Assembly (NCBI RefSeq): GCF_034651555.1
Contig: NZ_JAYEEQ010000017.1
Span: 15,719 to 79,718 of the forward strand
Reading direction: 5' to 3'
Source: Aurantibrevibacter litoralis
GTDB lineage: Bacteria > Bacteroidota > Bacteroidia > Flavobacteriales > Flavobacteriaceae
DNA length: 64,000 nucleotides
Shown: positions 18,033 through 26,419 of the stretch, one piece after another
Layout of the letters: every line of letters begins with the position of its first letter
Position numbering within the stretch: position 1 is the first letter of the stretch
Made by a program: the position numbers and the translations under genes
The notes under the pieces: model-generated
Told to the model about the DNA's origin: nothing
The model's database searches: none
Seen by the model: the letters and a program-made list of their open reading frames with translations, nothing else

Positions 18033-19145
18033 ATGAAACAAGATTATTACGAAATATTAGGTATCCAAAAAGGTGCCTCGGCGGCAGAGATAAAAAAAGC
18101 ATATCGTAAAAAGGCCATAGAATATCACCCAGATAAAAATCCGGGCGATGCCAAGGCAGAAGAAATGTTCAAAAAGGCTGCAGAGGCTTATGAAGTGCTT
18201 AGCGATCCCAATAAAAAGGCACGGTACGATCAATACGGACATGCCGCTTTTGAAGGTGGTGGTTTTGGCGGCGGAGGCATGAATATGGATGATATCTTTA
18301 GCCAATTTGGAGATATTTTTGGCGGTGGTTTCAGCGGTTTTAGTGGTTTCGGTGGTTTCAGCGGTGGCGGACAACGAAGAGTTAAAGGGAGTAATTTACG
18401 TATTCGAGTGAAACTGAACCTTGAAGAAGTGGCTAATGGAGTAGAGAAAAAGGTAAAAGTAAGAAGGAAGGTATTGGCTAAAGGAGTCACATACAAAACC
18501 TGTACCACCTGCAATGGCATGGGACAGGTTACAAAAATCACCAATACCATATTGGGAAGAATGCAAACGGCAACGGCTTGTGGAGTATGTTCGGGCAGTG
18601 GACAACTTATAGATCATAGGCCGGTGGGAGCGGATGCTCAAGGTCTAGTAATTGAAGAAGAAACGGTCTCCATCAAAATACCGGGCGGGGTTGAAAATGA
18701 TATGCAATTAAAAGTACCCGGTAAAGGGAATGATGCTCCGGGGAATGGAGTTCCGGGAGATTTAATAGTGGCAATTGAAACGGAAGAGCACCAGACCCTA
18801 AAGCGCGAAGGCGATAATTTACATTACGATCTTTATATTAGTATTTCCGAAGCCGTATTAGGAACCTCTCGTGAAATTGAAGCTGTAACGGGCAAAGTAA
18901 GGATAAAATTAGAACCGGGTTTGCAATCCGGGAAGATATTGCGCCTACGCGGCAAAGGTATTTCCAGCCTTAACGGATATGGTGCTGGCGATTTGTTAGT
19001 ACATGTTAATGTCTGGACGCCTAAAGAATTAAATAAAGAGCAAAGGGAGTTTTTTGAAAGAATGCAAACTCATGATAATTTTGTGCCGAAACCTGAGAAA
19101 TCCGATAAATCGTTCTTTGAAAAGGTAAAAGATATGTTCTCTTAG
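18033..19145 (+). CDS. dnaJ: Chaperone DnaJ, form with two cysteine motifs
   Basis: A 370-residue DnaJ. The J domain (residues 3-68) carries the HPD motif in YHPDKNPGD. A Gly/Phe-rich linker follows (residues 75-122). The central zinc-finger region keeps only two of the usual four CxxCxGxG motifs: CTTCNGMG and CGVCSGSG, 30 residues apart. The two C-terminal beta-sandwich domains are complete (IKIPGGVENDMQLKVPGKGN; LDLYISISEA region). The reduced zinc finger also occurs in other Flavobacteriaceae as far as I recall. It delivers substrates to DnaK. Confidence 0.95.
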   Translation: MKQDYYEILGIQKGASAAEIKKAYRKKAIEYHPDKNPGDAKAEEMFKKAAEAYEVLSDPNKKARYDQYGHAAFEGGGFGGGGMNMDDIFSQFGDIFGGGFSGFSGFGGFSGGGQRRVKGSNLRIRVKLNLEEVANGVEKKVKVRRKVLAKGVTYKTCTTCNGMGQVTKITNTILGRMQTATACGVCSGSGQLIDHRPVGADAQGLVIEEETVSIKIPGGVENDMQLKVPGKGNDAPGNGVPGDLIVAIETEEHQTLKREGDNLHYDLYISISEAVLGTSREIEAVTGKVRIKLEPGLQSGKILRLRGKGISSLNGYGAGDLLVHVNVWTPKELNKEQREFFERMQTHDNFVPKPEKSDKSFFEKVKDMFS

Positions 19146-19308
19146 AAACTTTACTTTGATTTTTAAATAAAAAACGTATATTTGAACTAATGTTGGGAAA
19201 CCAATATTAATTTTCTTTTTCATAGCAATTTTTTTCCCATCCTTAATTCGTTAAGGGTGGGTTTTGTTTTTTGGTAAATGGGTCATGTCTTTTTTGATGG
19301 CAATTCTA

Positions 19309-19316
19309 TATCTTTG
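19309..19316 (+). promoter_or_regulatory. -7 box before the ABC exporter operon
   Basis: TATCTTTG, the phylum -7 consensus TANNTTTG, 14 bases before the ATG at 19331. No well-spaced TTTG at -33 was seen. Confidence 0.45.
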
Positions 19317-19330
19317 ACAAAATTGCGTGC

Positions 19331-20266
19331 ATGAACACTATCTTGGTTGCTGACGGAGTGTCTAAATTTTACGGCGCTCATAAAGCACTTCAAAACGTAT
19401 CGCTAGAAATTCCTAAAAACAGTATTTACGGCCTCCTCGGCCCAAACGGAGCAGGAAAAACAACCTTAATCAGAATTATTAACCAGATTACCTATCCGGA
19501 TCAGGGCAAATTGTTTTTTGAAGGAGAGCCCCTCTTGCCCAAGCATATTTCAGTAATAGGATATTTGCCGGAAGAAAGAGGACTGTATAAAAGCATGAAA
19601 GTAGGGGAGCAGGTGCTGTATTTGGCACAATTAAAAGGCCTTAGCAAGTCGGAGGCCAAACGCCGTCTTACATACTGGTTTGAACGGCTAGAAATAGGCG
19701 ACTGGTGGCACAAAAAAATACAGGAACTGTCCAAGGGCATGGCTCAAAAGATACAGTTTATTGTTACCGTATTGCATGAGCCGAAACTCCTTATTTTTGA
19801 TGAACCCTTTAGTGGTTTCGATCCTATTAACGCCAATATCATTAAGGATGAAATACTTCAACTTAAAGCGCAAGGTACATCTATCATTTTTTCAACTCAT
19901 AGAATGGAGTCTGTAGAAGAACTTTGCGAATATATTGCGTTGATACATCAATCTGAAAAAATATTAGACGGCAAACTTTCCGATATTAAGAAGGCGTATA
20001 AAGACAATCTTTTTGATGTGGGCATGGAATGGAAAAACGGGGCGGTAACCCTGGAAGAACTCCGCACTAAATTCGATATCTCCAACGTGCAGGGCGCACA
20101 TGGGGAAAAGCAGGTAGATTTTACCGTCAAATTAGCATCAAACGACACCGGACCGGCATTAGCCTATTTGTCGACCAAAGCCAATATTACGCACTTTAAG
20201 GAAAGAATCCCAACCGTAAATGAGATATTCATCCAAACGGTGCAAAGCAAAACCAAGCATGAGTAA
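19331..20266 (+). CDS. ABC transporter ATP-binding protein (NatA-like)
   Basis: A 311-residue ABC ATPase. Walker A is GPNGAGKTTL near residue 41, Q-loop region GYLPEERGLYKSM, signature ELSKGMAQKIQ, Walker B LLIFDEPFSGFDP, H-loop FSTHRM. A C-terminal extension (residues 220-311) with DVGMEWKNGAV and HFKERIPTVNEIFIQ resembles the DUF4162 tail of NatA-type exporters. It overlaps the following permease gene by 8 bases, so they form one ATPase/permease pair. Substrate unknown; sodium or a small molecule is family-based guesswork. Confidence 0.9.
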   Translation: MNTILVADGVSKFYGAHKALQNVSLEIPKNSIYGLLGPNGAGKTTLIRIINQITYPDQGKLFFEGEPLLPKHISVIGYLPEERGLYKSMKVGEQVLYLAQLKGLSKSEAKRRLTYWFERLEIGDWWHKKIQELSKGMAQKIQFIVTVLHEPKLLIFDEPFSGFDPINANIIKDEILQLKAQGTSIIFSTHRMESVEELCEYIALIHQSEKILDGKLSDIKKAYKDNLFDVGMEWKNGAVTLEELRTKFDISNVQGAHGEKQVDFTVKLASNDTGPALAYLSTKANITHFKERIPTVNEIFIQTVQSKTKHE

Positions 20267-21596
20267 ACTAGCGCTAATTATTAAACGCGAATACTTCGCC
20301 AAAGTACGCAATAAATCATTTGTAATCATGACCTTCTTAAGTCCAATTCTTATGGTGGGTATGGTGGTACTTATTGCCTTTTTAACGAAAGTAAATGACG
20401 GCGAAAAGCGTATTATTGCCGTACTTAATGATAGCGATTATTTTACCAATGAATTTTTAACAACAGATCATACTTCATTTGTACACTTCCGTAAAATTGA
20501 CTTGGAAAGTGCAAAAGATTCAACGCTTTCTTTGGGTTATTACGGACTGTTGTATATTCCAAACAAAGAAGATTTGGAACAGGTGGCGCAACACTCCTTT
20601 TTTTATACCAAAGAGGCACCCAGTACCATGACGCTAGACAAATTAGAAGCCGTATTTCAAACCAGATTACGCCAACGTCGCCTCCAAGATTTGGGCGTAA
20701 CTGCTCAAGATTTTGCAAAAGTAGATCATTCTTTTGCCATAAATTTAGCGACCTTTTCGGGCCAGCAAAACATAAAAGGGATTAATGAAATTAAAGCTTT
20801 TATTGGGGGTGGATTCGGATATTTAATTATGATGTTTATTATCATCTATGGCGGTTTTGTAATGCGCAGCGTCATCGAAGAAAAAACAAGCCGTATTATA
20901 GAGGTTATTATTTCTTCTGTAAAACCGTTCCAACTGATGTTGGGCAAAATAATAGGAACCTCTTTGGCAGGACTAACTCAATTTGCCATTTGGATAGTGT
21001 CTGCTAGCTTGCTGCTCACTGTGGTGGTTTTTCTTTTTGACTTAGATCCTTCGGCATTTACGCAAAACCCCGCCATCCCCGGAGGCGCTATGGGGACGCT
21101 GTCTCCTATGCCCTCGGGCAATGAGACTTTGCAATTGTATGCGCAAGAACTATTTCAGATACCGTGGGGCACACTGATAAGTTTTTTTATAATCTATTTT
21201 ATCTTGGGATATTTAATCTATAGTTCTATTTATGCGGCTATCGGTGCAGCTGTGGACAATGAAACAGACACCCAACAATTCATCTTCCCTATCATACTGC
21301 CATTAATGCTTGCCATTTATGTGGGATTCTTTTCTGTATTCGGAAATCCGCATGGTTCTATCGCCGTTGGTTTTTCCCTATTTCCACTTACCTCCCCCAT
21401 TGTGATGTTAATGAGACTCCCCGGTGGTATTGGCGAAGGAGGGGTACCTGTTTGGCAAATTGCAACATCTCTTGCCTTGTTGGTACTTACGTTTATAGGT
21501 ATTGTGTGGTTAGCGGCCAAAATTTACAGCGTCGGAATTTTAATGTACGGGAAAAAACCAAGTTACAAGGAATTGGTTAAATGGTTAAAATATTGA
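20259..21596 (+). CDS. ABC transporter permease (NatB-like)
   Basis: A 445-residue permease of the ABC-2 type 3 group. One N-terminal helix (SFVIMTFLSPILMVGMVVLI) is followed by a roughly 150-residue extracytoplasmic domain and a C-terminal membrane domain of about five helices. The coupling segment GGFVMRSVIEEKTSRIIEVI and SSVKPFQLMLGKIIGTSLAG is characteristic. ATG at 20259-20261 (MSKLALIIKREYFAKVRNKS) is preferred over an in-frame ATG 39 bases upstream because it gives the usual N-terminus and an 8-base overlap with the ATPase gene. Confidence 0.9.
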   Translation: MSKLALIIKREYFAKVRNKSFVIMTFLSPILMVGMVVLIAFLTKVNDGEKRIIAVLNDSDYFTNEFLTTDHTSFVHFRKIDLESAKDSTLSLGYYGLLYIPNKEDLEQVAQHSFFYTKEAPSTMTLDKLEAVFQTRLRQRRLQDLGVTAQDFAKVDHSFAINLATFSGQQNIKGINEIKAFIGGGFGYLIMMFIIIYGGFVMRSVIEEKTSRIIEVIISSVKPFQLMLGKIIGTSLAGLTQFAIWIVSASLLLTVVVFLFDLDPSAFTQNPAIPGGAMGTLSPMPSGNETLQLYAQELFQIPWGTLISFFIIYFILGYLIYSSIYAAIGAAVDNETDTQQFIFPIILPLMLAIYVGFFSVFGNPHGSIAVGFSLFPLTSPIVMLMRLPGGIGEGGVPVWQIATSLALLVLTFIGIVWLAAKIYSVGILMYGKKPSYKELVKWLKY

Positions 21597-21597
21597 T

Positions 21598-22443
21598 ATG
21601 GAAGAATTTAAAAACATCCTAAATGGCCTTGGTGAGATTTTGTCCTATAAAATATATCAAAGTGAAGCGATATACATATCAATAACCACGCTTATTGCCC
21701 TAATAGTATCATTGGTGGTGATAACCTTTTTGCTCAAGGTAGTACGCAAACTGGTTACTTCAAAACTGCCTGATGACGACAAAAATAAGTTCGTAAGTAT
21801 TTTCGGTTTTCTTAAATATCTGCTGTATCTCATTGTAGTAGCCGTGGTATTGCATACTTCCGGAATAAATTTAACGGTATTCTTAACGGCTTCTGCCGCT
21901 CTTTTTGTGGGTCTCGGCTTTGCCTTACAATATTTGTTTCAGGATATTATTTCGGGAATACTTATTATTCTAGATCAGTCGCTTCATGTGGGCGATGTTA
22001 TTGAAGTTGAAAATAAAATAGGGCGTGTTTTTGAGATTCGACTGAGAACGACCCGAGCTATTACCCGAGATGATAAGGTACTTGTAATTCCCAATCATAT
22101 ATTTTTAACAGACAGTATTTTTAATTATACGCAAAATCATAGAACTACTAGAGAATCGGTAAAGGTGGGTGTGGCCTATGGTAGCAACGTACAGCTCGTT
22201 ACAAAGATTTTGGAGGAAGTGGCTCTAAGCCAAAAAGGCGCCTTAAAAAATCCTAAACCGTTTGTGCTTTTTGATGATTTCGGAGATTCTGCACTGCTGT
22301 TTTCAGTTCATTTCCATATTACAGATAGTTTTTTAGATCCCAGAATAAAAAGTGAAATGCGCTATAAAATTGATGCAAAATTCCGTGAAAATAACATCGC
22401 CATCCCCTTTCCGCAACGAGATGTACATCTGTACAGCAAATAA
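21598..22443 (+). CDS. Small-conductance mechanosensitive channel (MscS family)
   Basis: A 281-residue MscS-like channel with three N-terminal membrane helices. TM3 and the following beta domain are clear: FLTASAALFVGLGFALQYLF, QDIISGILIILDQSLHVGDV, then VFEIRLRTTRAITRDDKVLV and IPNHIFLTDSIFNYT. The C-terminal cytosolic domain ends FRENNIAIPFPQRDVHL, the standard family end. It releases solutes under osmotic downshock. It starts 1 bp after the ABC permease stop, suggesting co-transcription. Confidence 0.92.
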   Translation: MEEFKNILNGLGEILSYKIYQSEAIYISITTLIALIVSLVVITFLLKVVRKLVTSKLPDDDKNKFVSIFGFLKYLLYLIVVAVVLHTSGINLTVFLTASAALFVGLGFALQYLFQDIISGILIILDQSLHVGDVIEVENKIGRVFEIRLRTTRAITRDDKVLVIPNHIFLTDSIFNYTQNHRTTRESVKVGVAYGSNVQLVTKILEEVALSQKGALKNPKPFVLFDDFGDSALLFSVHFHITDSFLDPRIKSEMRYKIDAKFRENNIAIPFPQRDVHLYSK

Positions 22444-22547
22444 ACTTATGTTAAAGTTAGGGCGAAAATCCGTGGAAGCGGTTTCTAGGAATTACTTTAA
22501 CGGGTTTTTGTTACAGGGTAGTTTTTTAAGTGCTAAAGAATACGAAT

Positions 22548-23417
22548 TTGAAGAGAGGCATAGCTGTATTAATCCTTAGTGTGTTTGCCCTAGTGTCATG
22601 CTTTGGTCAAAGTCCGGATATTTTTAGGATAGAGTATATGACTATGCCGCGAAATGCAAGTGATGTGGGGATTACCCGGGTTAAAGTGCTGGGCAACCTT
22701 CCGCTTAAAGGCAAGTCCGAACATTTTTTTGTGGTGGGGTTTGATTATAGTGGTATTTCGTATGATATAGGCAGAGAAGTGCCATTTGATGACCGTGCGT
22801 TGGATGCGTTGCACATCATAGATATCAATGTGGCATATGTGTACAAATGGAATGCCGATTGGCGGTTTATAGGGGTAATAACACCCCGTATGGCGTCCGA
22901 TTTTAGCGTGGGATGGCGTAACGATAATCTCAATTTAAACATGACCTTTGGTGCGTTTAAGGATAAAAAGGATGTGGATAAGCCCTATAAGTTCGTCATA
23001 GGCCTAGCCTTTAATTCGGCGGCTATTGTCCGAATTCCGTTACCAGTTATCTTTTATGAGAAGGAATTTCATCCCAATTGGACGTATACGGTGGGAGTGC
23101 CAAAGACCGGTTTGAAACATATCCTGAAAAAAAAGCATTGGCTGCAAGCTGAAGCCATACTCGATGGGCATTTTGTGAATATTCAGAACAACATCGCCAT
23201 ACCCGGCGCTAACAGTGCATCCGCAGCCTCATCTATAACCATATTGGCCAATTTAGGGTATCAGTATAAGTTTAACAAAGATTTTTCGGTGTATAGCTTT
23301 TTTGGACGTACATTATGGCAAGACGGTACCTTGCGAGATAGTAATAGGTCCGGCGTTTTTGCGTTGAATAAAGAACCGAGTTTTTATTTTAGAACCGGTT
23401 TTAGAATAGGAATATAA
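22548..23417 (+). CDS. DUF6268-type outer-membrane beta-barrel protein
   Basis: About 289 residues, starting with a hydrophobic signal (KRGIAVLILSVFALVSCFGQ). I prefer the TTG at 22548 as start; a GTG at 22530 would add six residues and no ATG is available. The rest is a series of alternating beta-strands with many aromatics (FFVVGFDYSGISYDIG, VAYVYKWNADWRFIGVITPR, FSVYSFFGRTLWQDG), ending in SFYFRTGFRIGI, an outer-membrane-barrel-like end. It resembles DUF6268 proteins. It is followed 12 bp later by the response-regulator gene. Confidence 0.7.
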   Translation: MKRGIAVLILSVFALVSCFGQSPDIFRIEYMTMPRNASDVGITRVKVLGNLPLKGKSEHFFVVGFDYSGISYDIGREVPFDDRALDALHIIDINVAYVYKWNADWRFIGVITPRMASDFSVGWRNDNLNLNMTFGAFKDKKDVDKPYKFVIGLAFNSAAIVRIPLPVIFYEKEFHPNWTYTVGVPKTGLKHILKKKHWLQAEAILDGHFVNIQNNIAIPGANSASAASSITILANLGYQYKFNKDFSVYSFFGRTLWQDGTLRDSNRSGVFALNKEPSFYFRTGFRIGI

Positions 23418-23429
23418 AAAGGATTACGT

Positions 23430-24593
23430 ATGTCAAAGATTTTGGTTATTGAAGATGAAGCTGCTATCCGCCGGGTGTTAGTGAAAATTCTATCGGAAGA
23501 GAATGAATCCTATAACGTAGAAGAAGCAGAGGATGGTGTTAAGGGCTTAGAGGCAATTAAAAAGGACGATTTTGATTTGGTGCTGTGCGATATTAAAATG
23601 CCTAAAACGGATGGGGTAGAGGTGCTGGTGGCTGCAAAAAAAATAAAGCCGGAGATACCCTTTATTATGATTTCCGGTCATGGCGATTTAGAGACGGCCG
23701 TGCAGACTATGCGGTTGGGCGCTTTCGACTATATTTCAAAACCGCCCGATCTAAATCGACTCCTTACTACGGTGCGAAATGCCCTAGATCGGAACGATTT
23801 AGTCATTCAAAATAAAAACCTGAAGAAAAAGGTGAGTAAGAACTATGAAATGATCGGCACAAGTCCCGAAATTAGTACTATTAAGGATATTATTGAAAAA
23901 GTGGCTCCTACAGATGCGCGTGTACTTATTACCGGGTCTAATGGTACCGGTAAAGAATTAGTTGCGCATTGGATTCATGAAAAGAGTGAGCGTAATAATG
24001 GTCCTTTTATTGAAGTAAATTGTGCTGCCATTCCTTCCGAACTTATAGAAAGTGAACTGTTTGGTCATGTTAAAGGTGCATTTACCTCGGCAGTGAAAGA
24101 TAGGGCCGGTAAGTTTGAGGCCGCCAATGACGGCACTATTTTTTTGGATGAAATTGGCGATATGAGTCTTTCTGCCCAAGCCAAAGTGCTTCGGGTGCTG
24201 CAAGAAAATAAAATCTCTAGAGTAGGAACCGATAAGGATATAAAAGTGGATGTCCGGATTGTAGCAGCTACAAATAAAGATTTAAAAAAGGAAATAGAGG
24301 CAGGTTGTTTTCGCGAAGATCTGTACCATCGTTTGGCAGTTATTCTTATAAAAGTACCTGCACTAAACGAAAGAAGGGACGACATCCCCTTGCTCATTTC
24401 TCATTTTGCTCAGAAAATTGCCCACGAACAGGGTAGTGCACCTAAATCTTTTTCGGATGCCGCTATTTCGCTGTTGAAAAGTTACGATTGGACCGGCAAC
24501 ATTAGGGAATTGCGTAATGTGGTAGAGCGGCTTATAATTTTGGGAGGTATGGAAGTTACGGAAGATGACGTTCGGTTGTTTGCAAGTAAATGA
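23430..24593 (+). CDS. NtrC-like response regulator lacking a DNA-binding domain
   Basis: A 387-residue protein with a receiver domain (residues 3-118; phospho-acceptor Asp in DLVLCDIKMPKTDG) and an AAA+ sigma-54 interaction domain (about 140-370). Walker A is GSNGTGKE, Walker B GTIFLDEIGD, and the sigma-54 contact loop reads GAFTSA instead of GAFTGA. The sensor II region NIRELRNVVERLIIL is present and the protein stops 20 residues later, with no Fis-type helix-turn-helix. Standard NtrC is about 80 residues longer. No histidine kinase gene is adjacent. Confidence 0.88.
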   Translation: MSKILVIEDEAAIRRVLVKILSEENESYNVEEAEDGVKGLEAIKKDDFDLVLCDIKMPKTDGVEVLVAAKKIKPEIPFIMISGHGDLETAVQTMRLGAFDYISKPPDLNRLLTTVRNALDRNDLVIQNKNLKKKVSKNYEMIGTSPEISTIKDIIEKVAPTDARVLITGSNGTGKELVAHWIHEKSERNNGPFIEVNCAAIPSELIESELFGHVKGAFTSAVKDRAGKFEAANDGTIFLDEIGDMSLSAQAKVLRVLQENKISRVGTDKDIKVDVRIVAATNKDLKKEIEAGCFREDLYHRLAVILIKVPALNERRDDIPLLISHFAQKIAHEQGSAPKSFSDAAISLLKSYDWTGNIRELRNVVERLIILGGMEVTEDDVRLFASK

Positions 24594-24647
24594 ATTCTTT
24601 ATGTCTCCTAATTGTTAGGGTAAGAAATCTTCACTTTTCAAGAAGAC

Positions 24648-25346
24648 CTAATTGGGACACTCGCCCAGTTTTGTAAGAGCGGCTGCCGTAATTTTTCGGG
24701 TTTTTAAATAATAATATTTTTTACCCTCACTAAGCTCGGGCTTCAACAACTGTTGCTCACAGTTTCGTTCTATTCGCTTCGCAAATTCGTGTGCTTTTTT
24801 ACAGTCTGCCGTGGTTATTACTTCATCTAGAGAATTTTCAAATTTTTCCAAACTTAGATCTATTTTTTGTTGCAGTGCTTTGGATGTGATTCCTTTCGTT
24901 TTGGAGGGTAAAAGAGCCGGTTCACTACTGTCTTTAGTGTTCAAAACCAAACTGTCCGAGCTGTAATGCTCTTCGTGTAAATCGTGTTCATAAATCGCTT
25001 CTATACTGCCTTCTACATTTTCAACTACACGTTGCAGTACCAATTTAGTTGCACTCAAAGACTGCACCTTTGTGGCAATCTTTAGGTCTTCTAACCCAAT
25101 GCCAATTAAGGTACTGGCGTATTTGCAGCCACAAGAATTTAGTTGTTCTTTCGATTTCTCTATGGCATTTAAGGCCTTGTATGCAAAAAAGCGGGACATA
25201 TTAATGTCTTCCGTTTCTAAAGCCTTCAGTGTTTGTGTTTTTACAAAACTAAGATTAGAACCTGCATATTCGCAAGCGCTACTGTTCCTAAAGGCACTTA
25301 AGAAAAGACCCGAAACCACAAGACAGCATACACTAAAAGTTTTCAT
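24648..25346 (-). CDS. Secreted hypothetical protein
   Basis: A 232-residue protein with a Sec-type signal (MKTFSVCCLVVSGLFLSAFR) and a Cys-containing mature part (CEYAGSNLSF, NSCGCKYAST, TTADCKKAHEF, ERNCEQQLL, LGECPN). Predicted mostly helical. The even spread of Cys residues suggests disulphides in the periplasm or outside. I do not recognise the family, though a pattern of repeated helix pairs is suggested by two similar SKALxxKIxxSLEK-like segments. It is monocistronic, convergent with the response-regulator gene. Confidence 0.6.
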   Translation of the reverse strand: MKTFSVCCLVVSGLFLSAFRNSSACEYAGSNLSFVKTQTLKALETEDINMSRFFAYKALNAIEKSKEQLNSCGCKYASTLIGIGLEDLKIATKVQSLSATKLVLQRVVENVEGSIEAIYEHDLHEEHYSSDSLVLNTKDSSEPALLPSKTKGITSKALQQKIDLSLEKFENSLDEVITTADCKKAHEFAKRIERNCEQQLLKPELSEGKKYYYLKTRKITAAALTKLGECPN

Positions 25347-25531
25347 GAAGTAGGTATTTTACGACTCGATTTAGGATGAAAGTCACGCATAAAGATAGGT
25401 GCCCATACTTGTTTCCCCATATTTATTCGTTTAACTACCTTTCAAAAAGGGTATGTGGTTAAAAATGAAAACTTTTGGCAATACGCATATTTTGTTTGAC
25501 CTTCGTAAGCATAAACGGTTAAAGGATTGAA

Positions 25532-26419
25532 ATGAAAGTACTAAATACAAACTCTTACAGAGCCACCGAGTCTTTTCAGTTGGCCGATCATCCTACCAAC
25601 GATGACTTGGGCGCTTCAGAAAAAAAACTTGAGAAGCATTTAGAAAAAGTGAGAACGGAATTGGGGCAATTTCAAGACGTACTTTATGCTCACGCAAAGT
25701 ATAGCGTGCTTATTTGTTTGCAGGGCATGGACACTTCCGGAAAGGATAGTCTTATTCGGGAGGTTTTTAAAGACTTTAATGTTCGGGGTGTGGTAGTACA
25801 CAGTTTTAAAGTACCTACCGCTCTAGAACTTAAACACGATTATTTGTGGCGGCATTATATAGCACTTCCGGAAAAAGGGAAATTCGGTGTTTTTAATAGA
25901 ACTCATTATGAAAATGTTTTGGTTGCCAGAGTGCATCCGGAGTATATTATGGCAGAACATATACCCGGAGTGCATGGTGTTTCTGATATTGATCAGGCAT
26001 TTTGGGAGAGGCGTTTTGAACAAATTAATAATTTTGAAAAGCATTTGGCCGACAACGGCACCATCATTTTTAAATTTTTTCTAAACCTCTCGTTAGAAGA
26101 GCAGCGGTTGCGGTTACTACGGCGTTTGGAATTGCAGGAAAAAAACTGGAAATTTTCCTCGGGAGATTTAAAAGAACGTAAATTGTGGCCCGAATATCAG
26201 AAATGTTATGAGGAAGCCATTCGCAAAACATCCAAACCTCATGCCCCTTGGTTTGTGATCCCGGCAGATACCAAGGAAGCAGCTCGGGTCATTGTGGCCT
26301 CTATTCTGCTTAAAGAGTTAAAAAAATACAAAGATATTGCTGAACCTGAGTTAGACGATAAAATAAAGGCTAATTTAGAAGAGTATAAAAAACAGTTAGA
26401 GAACGAAAAAAATGCATAA
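25532..26419 (+). CDS. Polyphosphate kinase 2 family protein (PPK2)
   Basis: A 295-residue P-loop kinase of the PPK2 family. Walker A reads LQGMDTSGKDSLIREVF near residue 68, the lid region follows DYLWRHYIALPEKGKFGVFN, and the family signature NRTHYENVLVARVHPEY is present. The helical C-terminus has LHLSLEEQ-type FFLNLSLEEQRLRLLRRLE and WFVIPADTKEAARVIVASIL. Such enzymes use polyphosphate to phosphorylate nucleotides (AMP or ADP). Subclass not decided from sequence alone. It overlaps the M28 peptidase gene by 8 bases. Confidence 0.88.
   Translation: MKVLNTNSYRATESFQLADHPTNDDLGASEKKLEKHLEKVRTELGQFQDVLYAHAKYSVLICLQGMDTSGKDSLIREVFKDFNVRGVVVHSFKVPTALELKHDYLWRHYIALPEKGKFGVFNRTHYENVLVARVHPEYIMAEHIPGVHGVSDIDQAFWERRFEQINNFEKHLADNGTIIFKFFLNLSLEEQRLRLLRRLELQEKNWKFSSGDLKERKLWPEYQKCYEEAIRKTSKPHAPWFVIPADTKEAARVIVASILLKELKKYKDIAEPELDDKIKANLEEYKKQLENEKNA

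Noticed and set aside
18230..18550. Proline- and lysine-rich minus-strand frame
   Set aside because: It is the antisense of the Gly/Phe-rich region of dnaJ.
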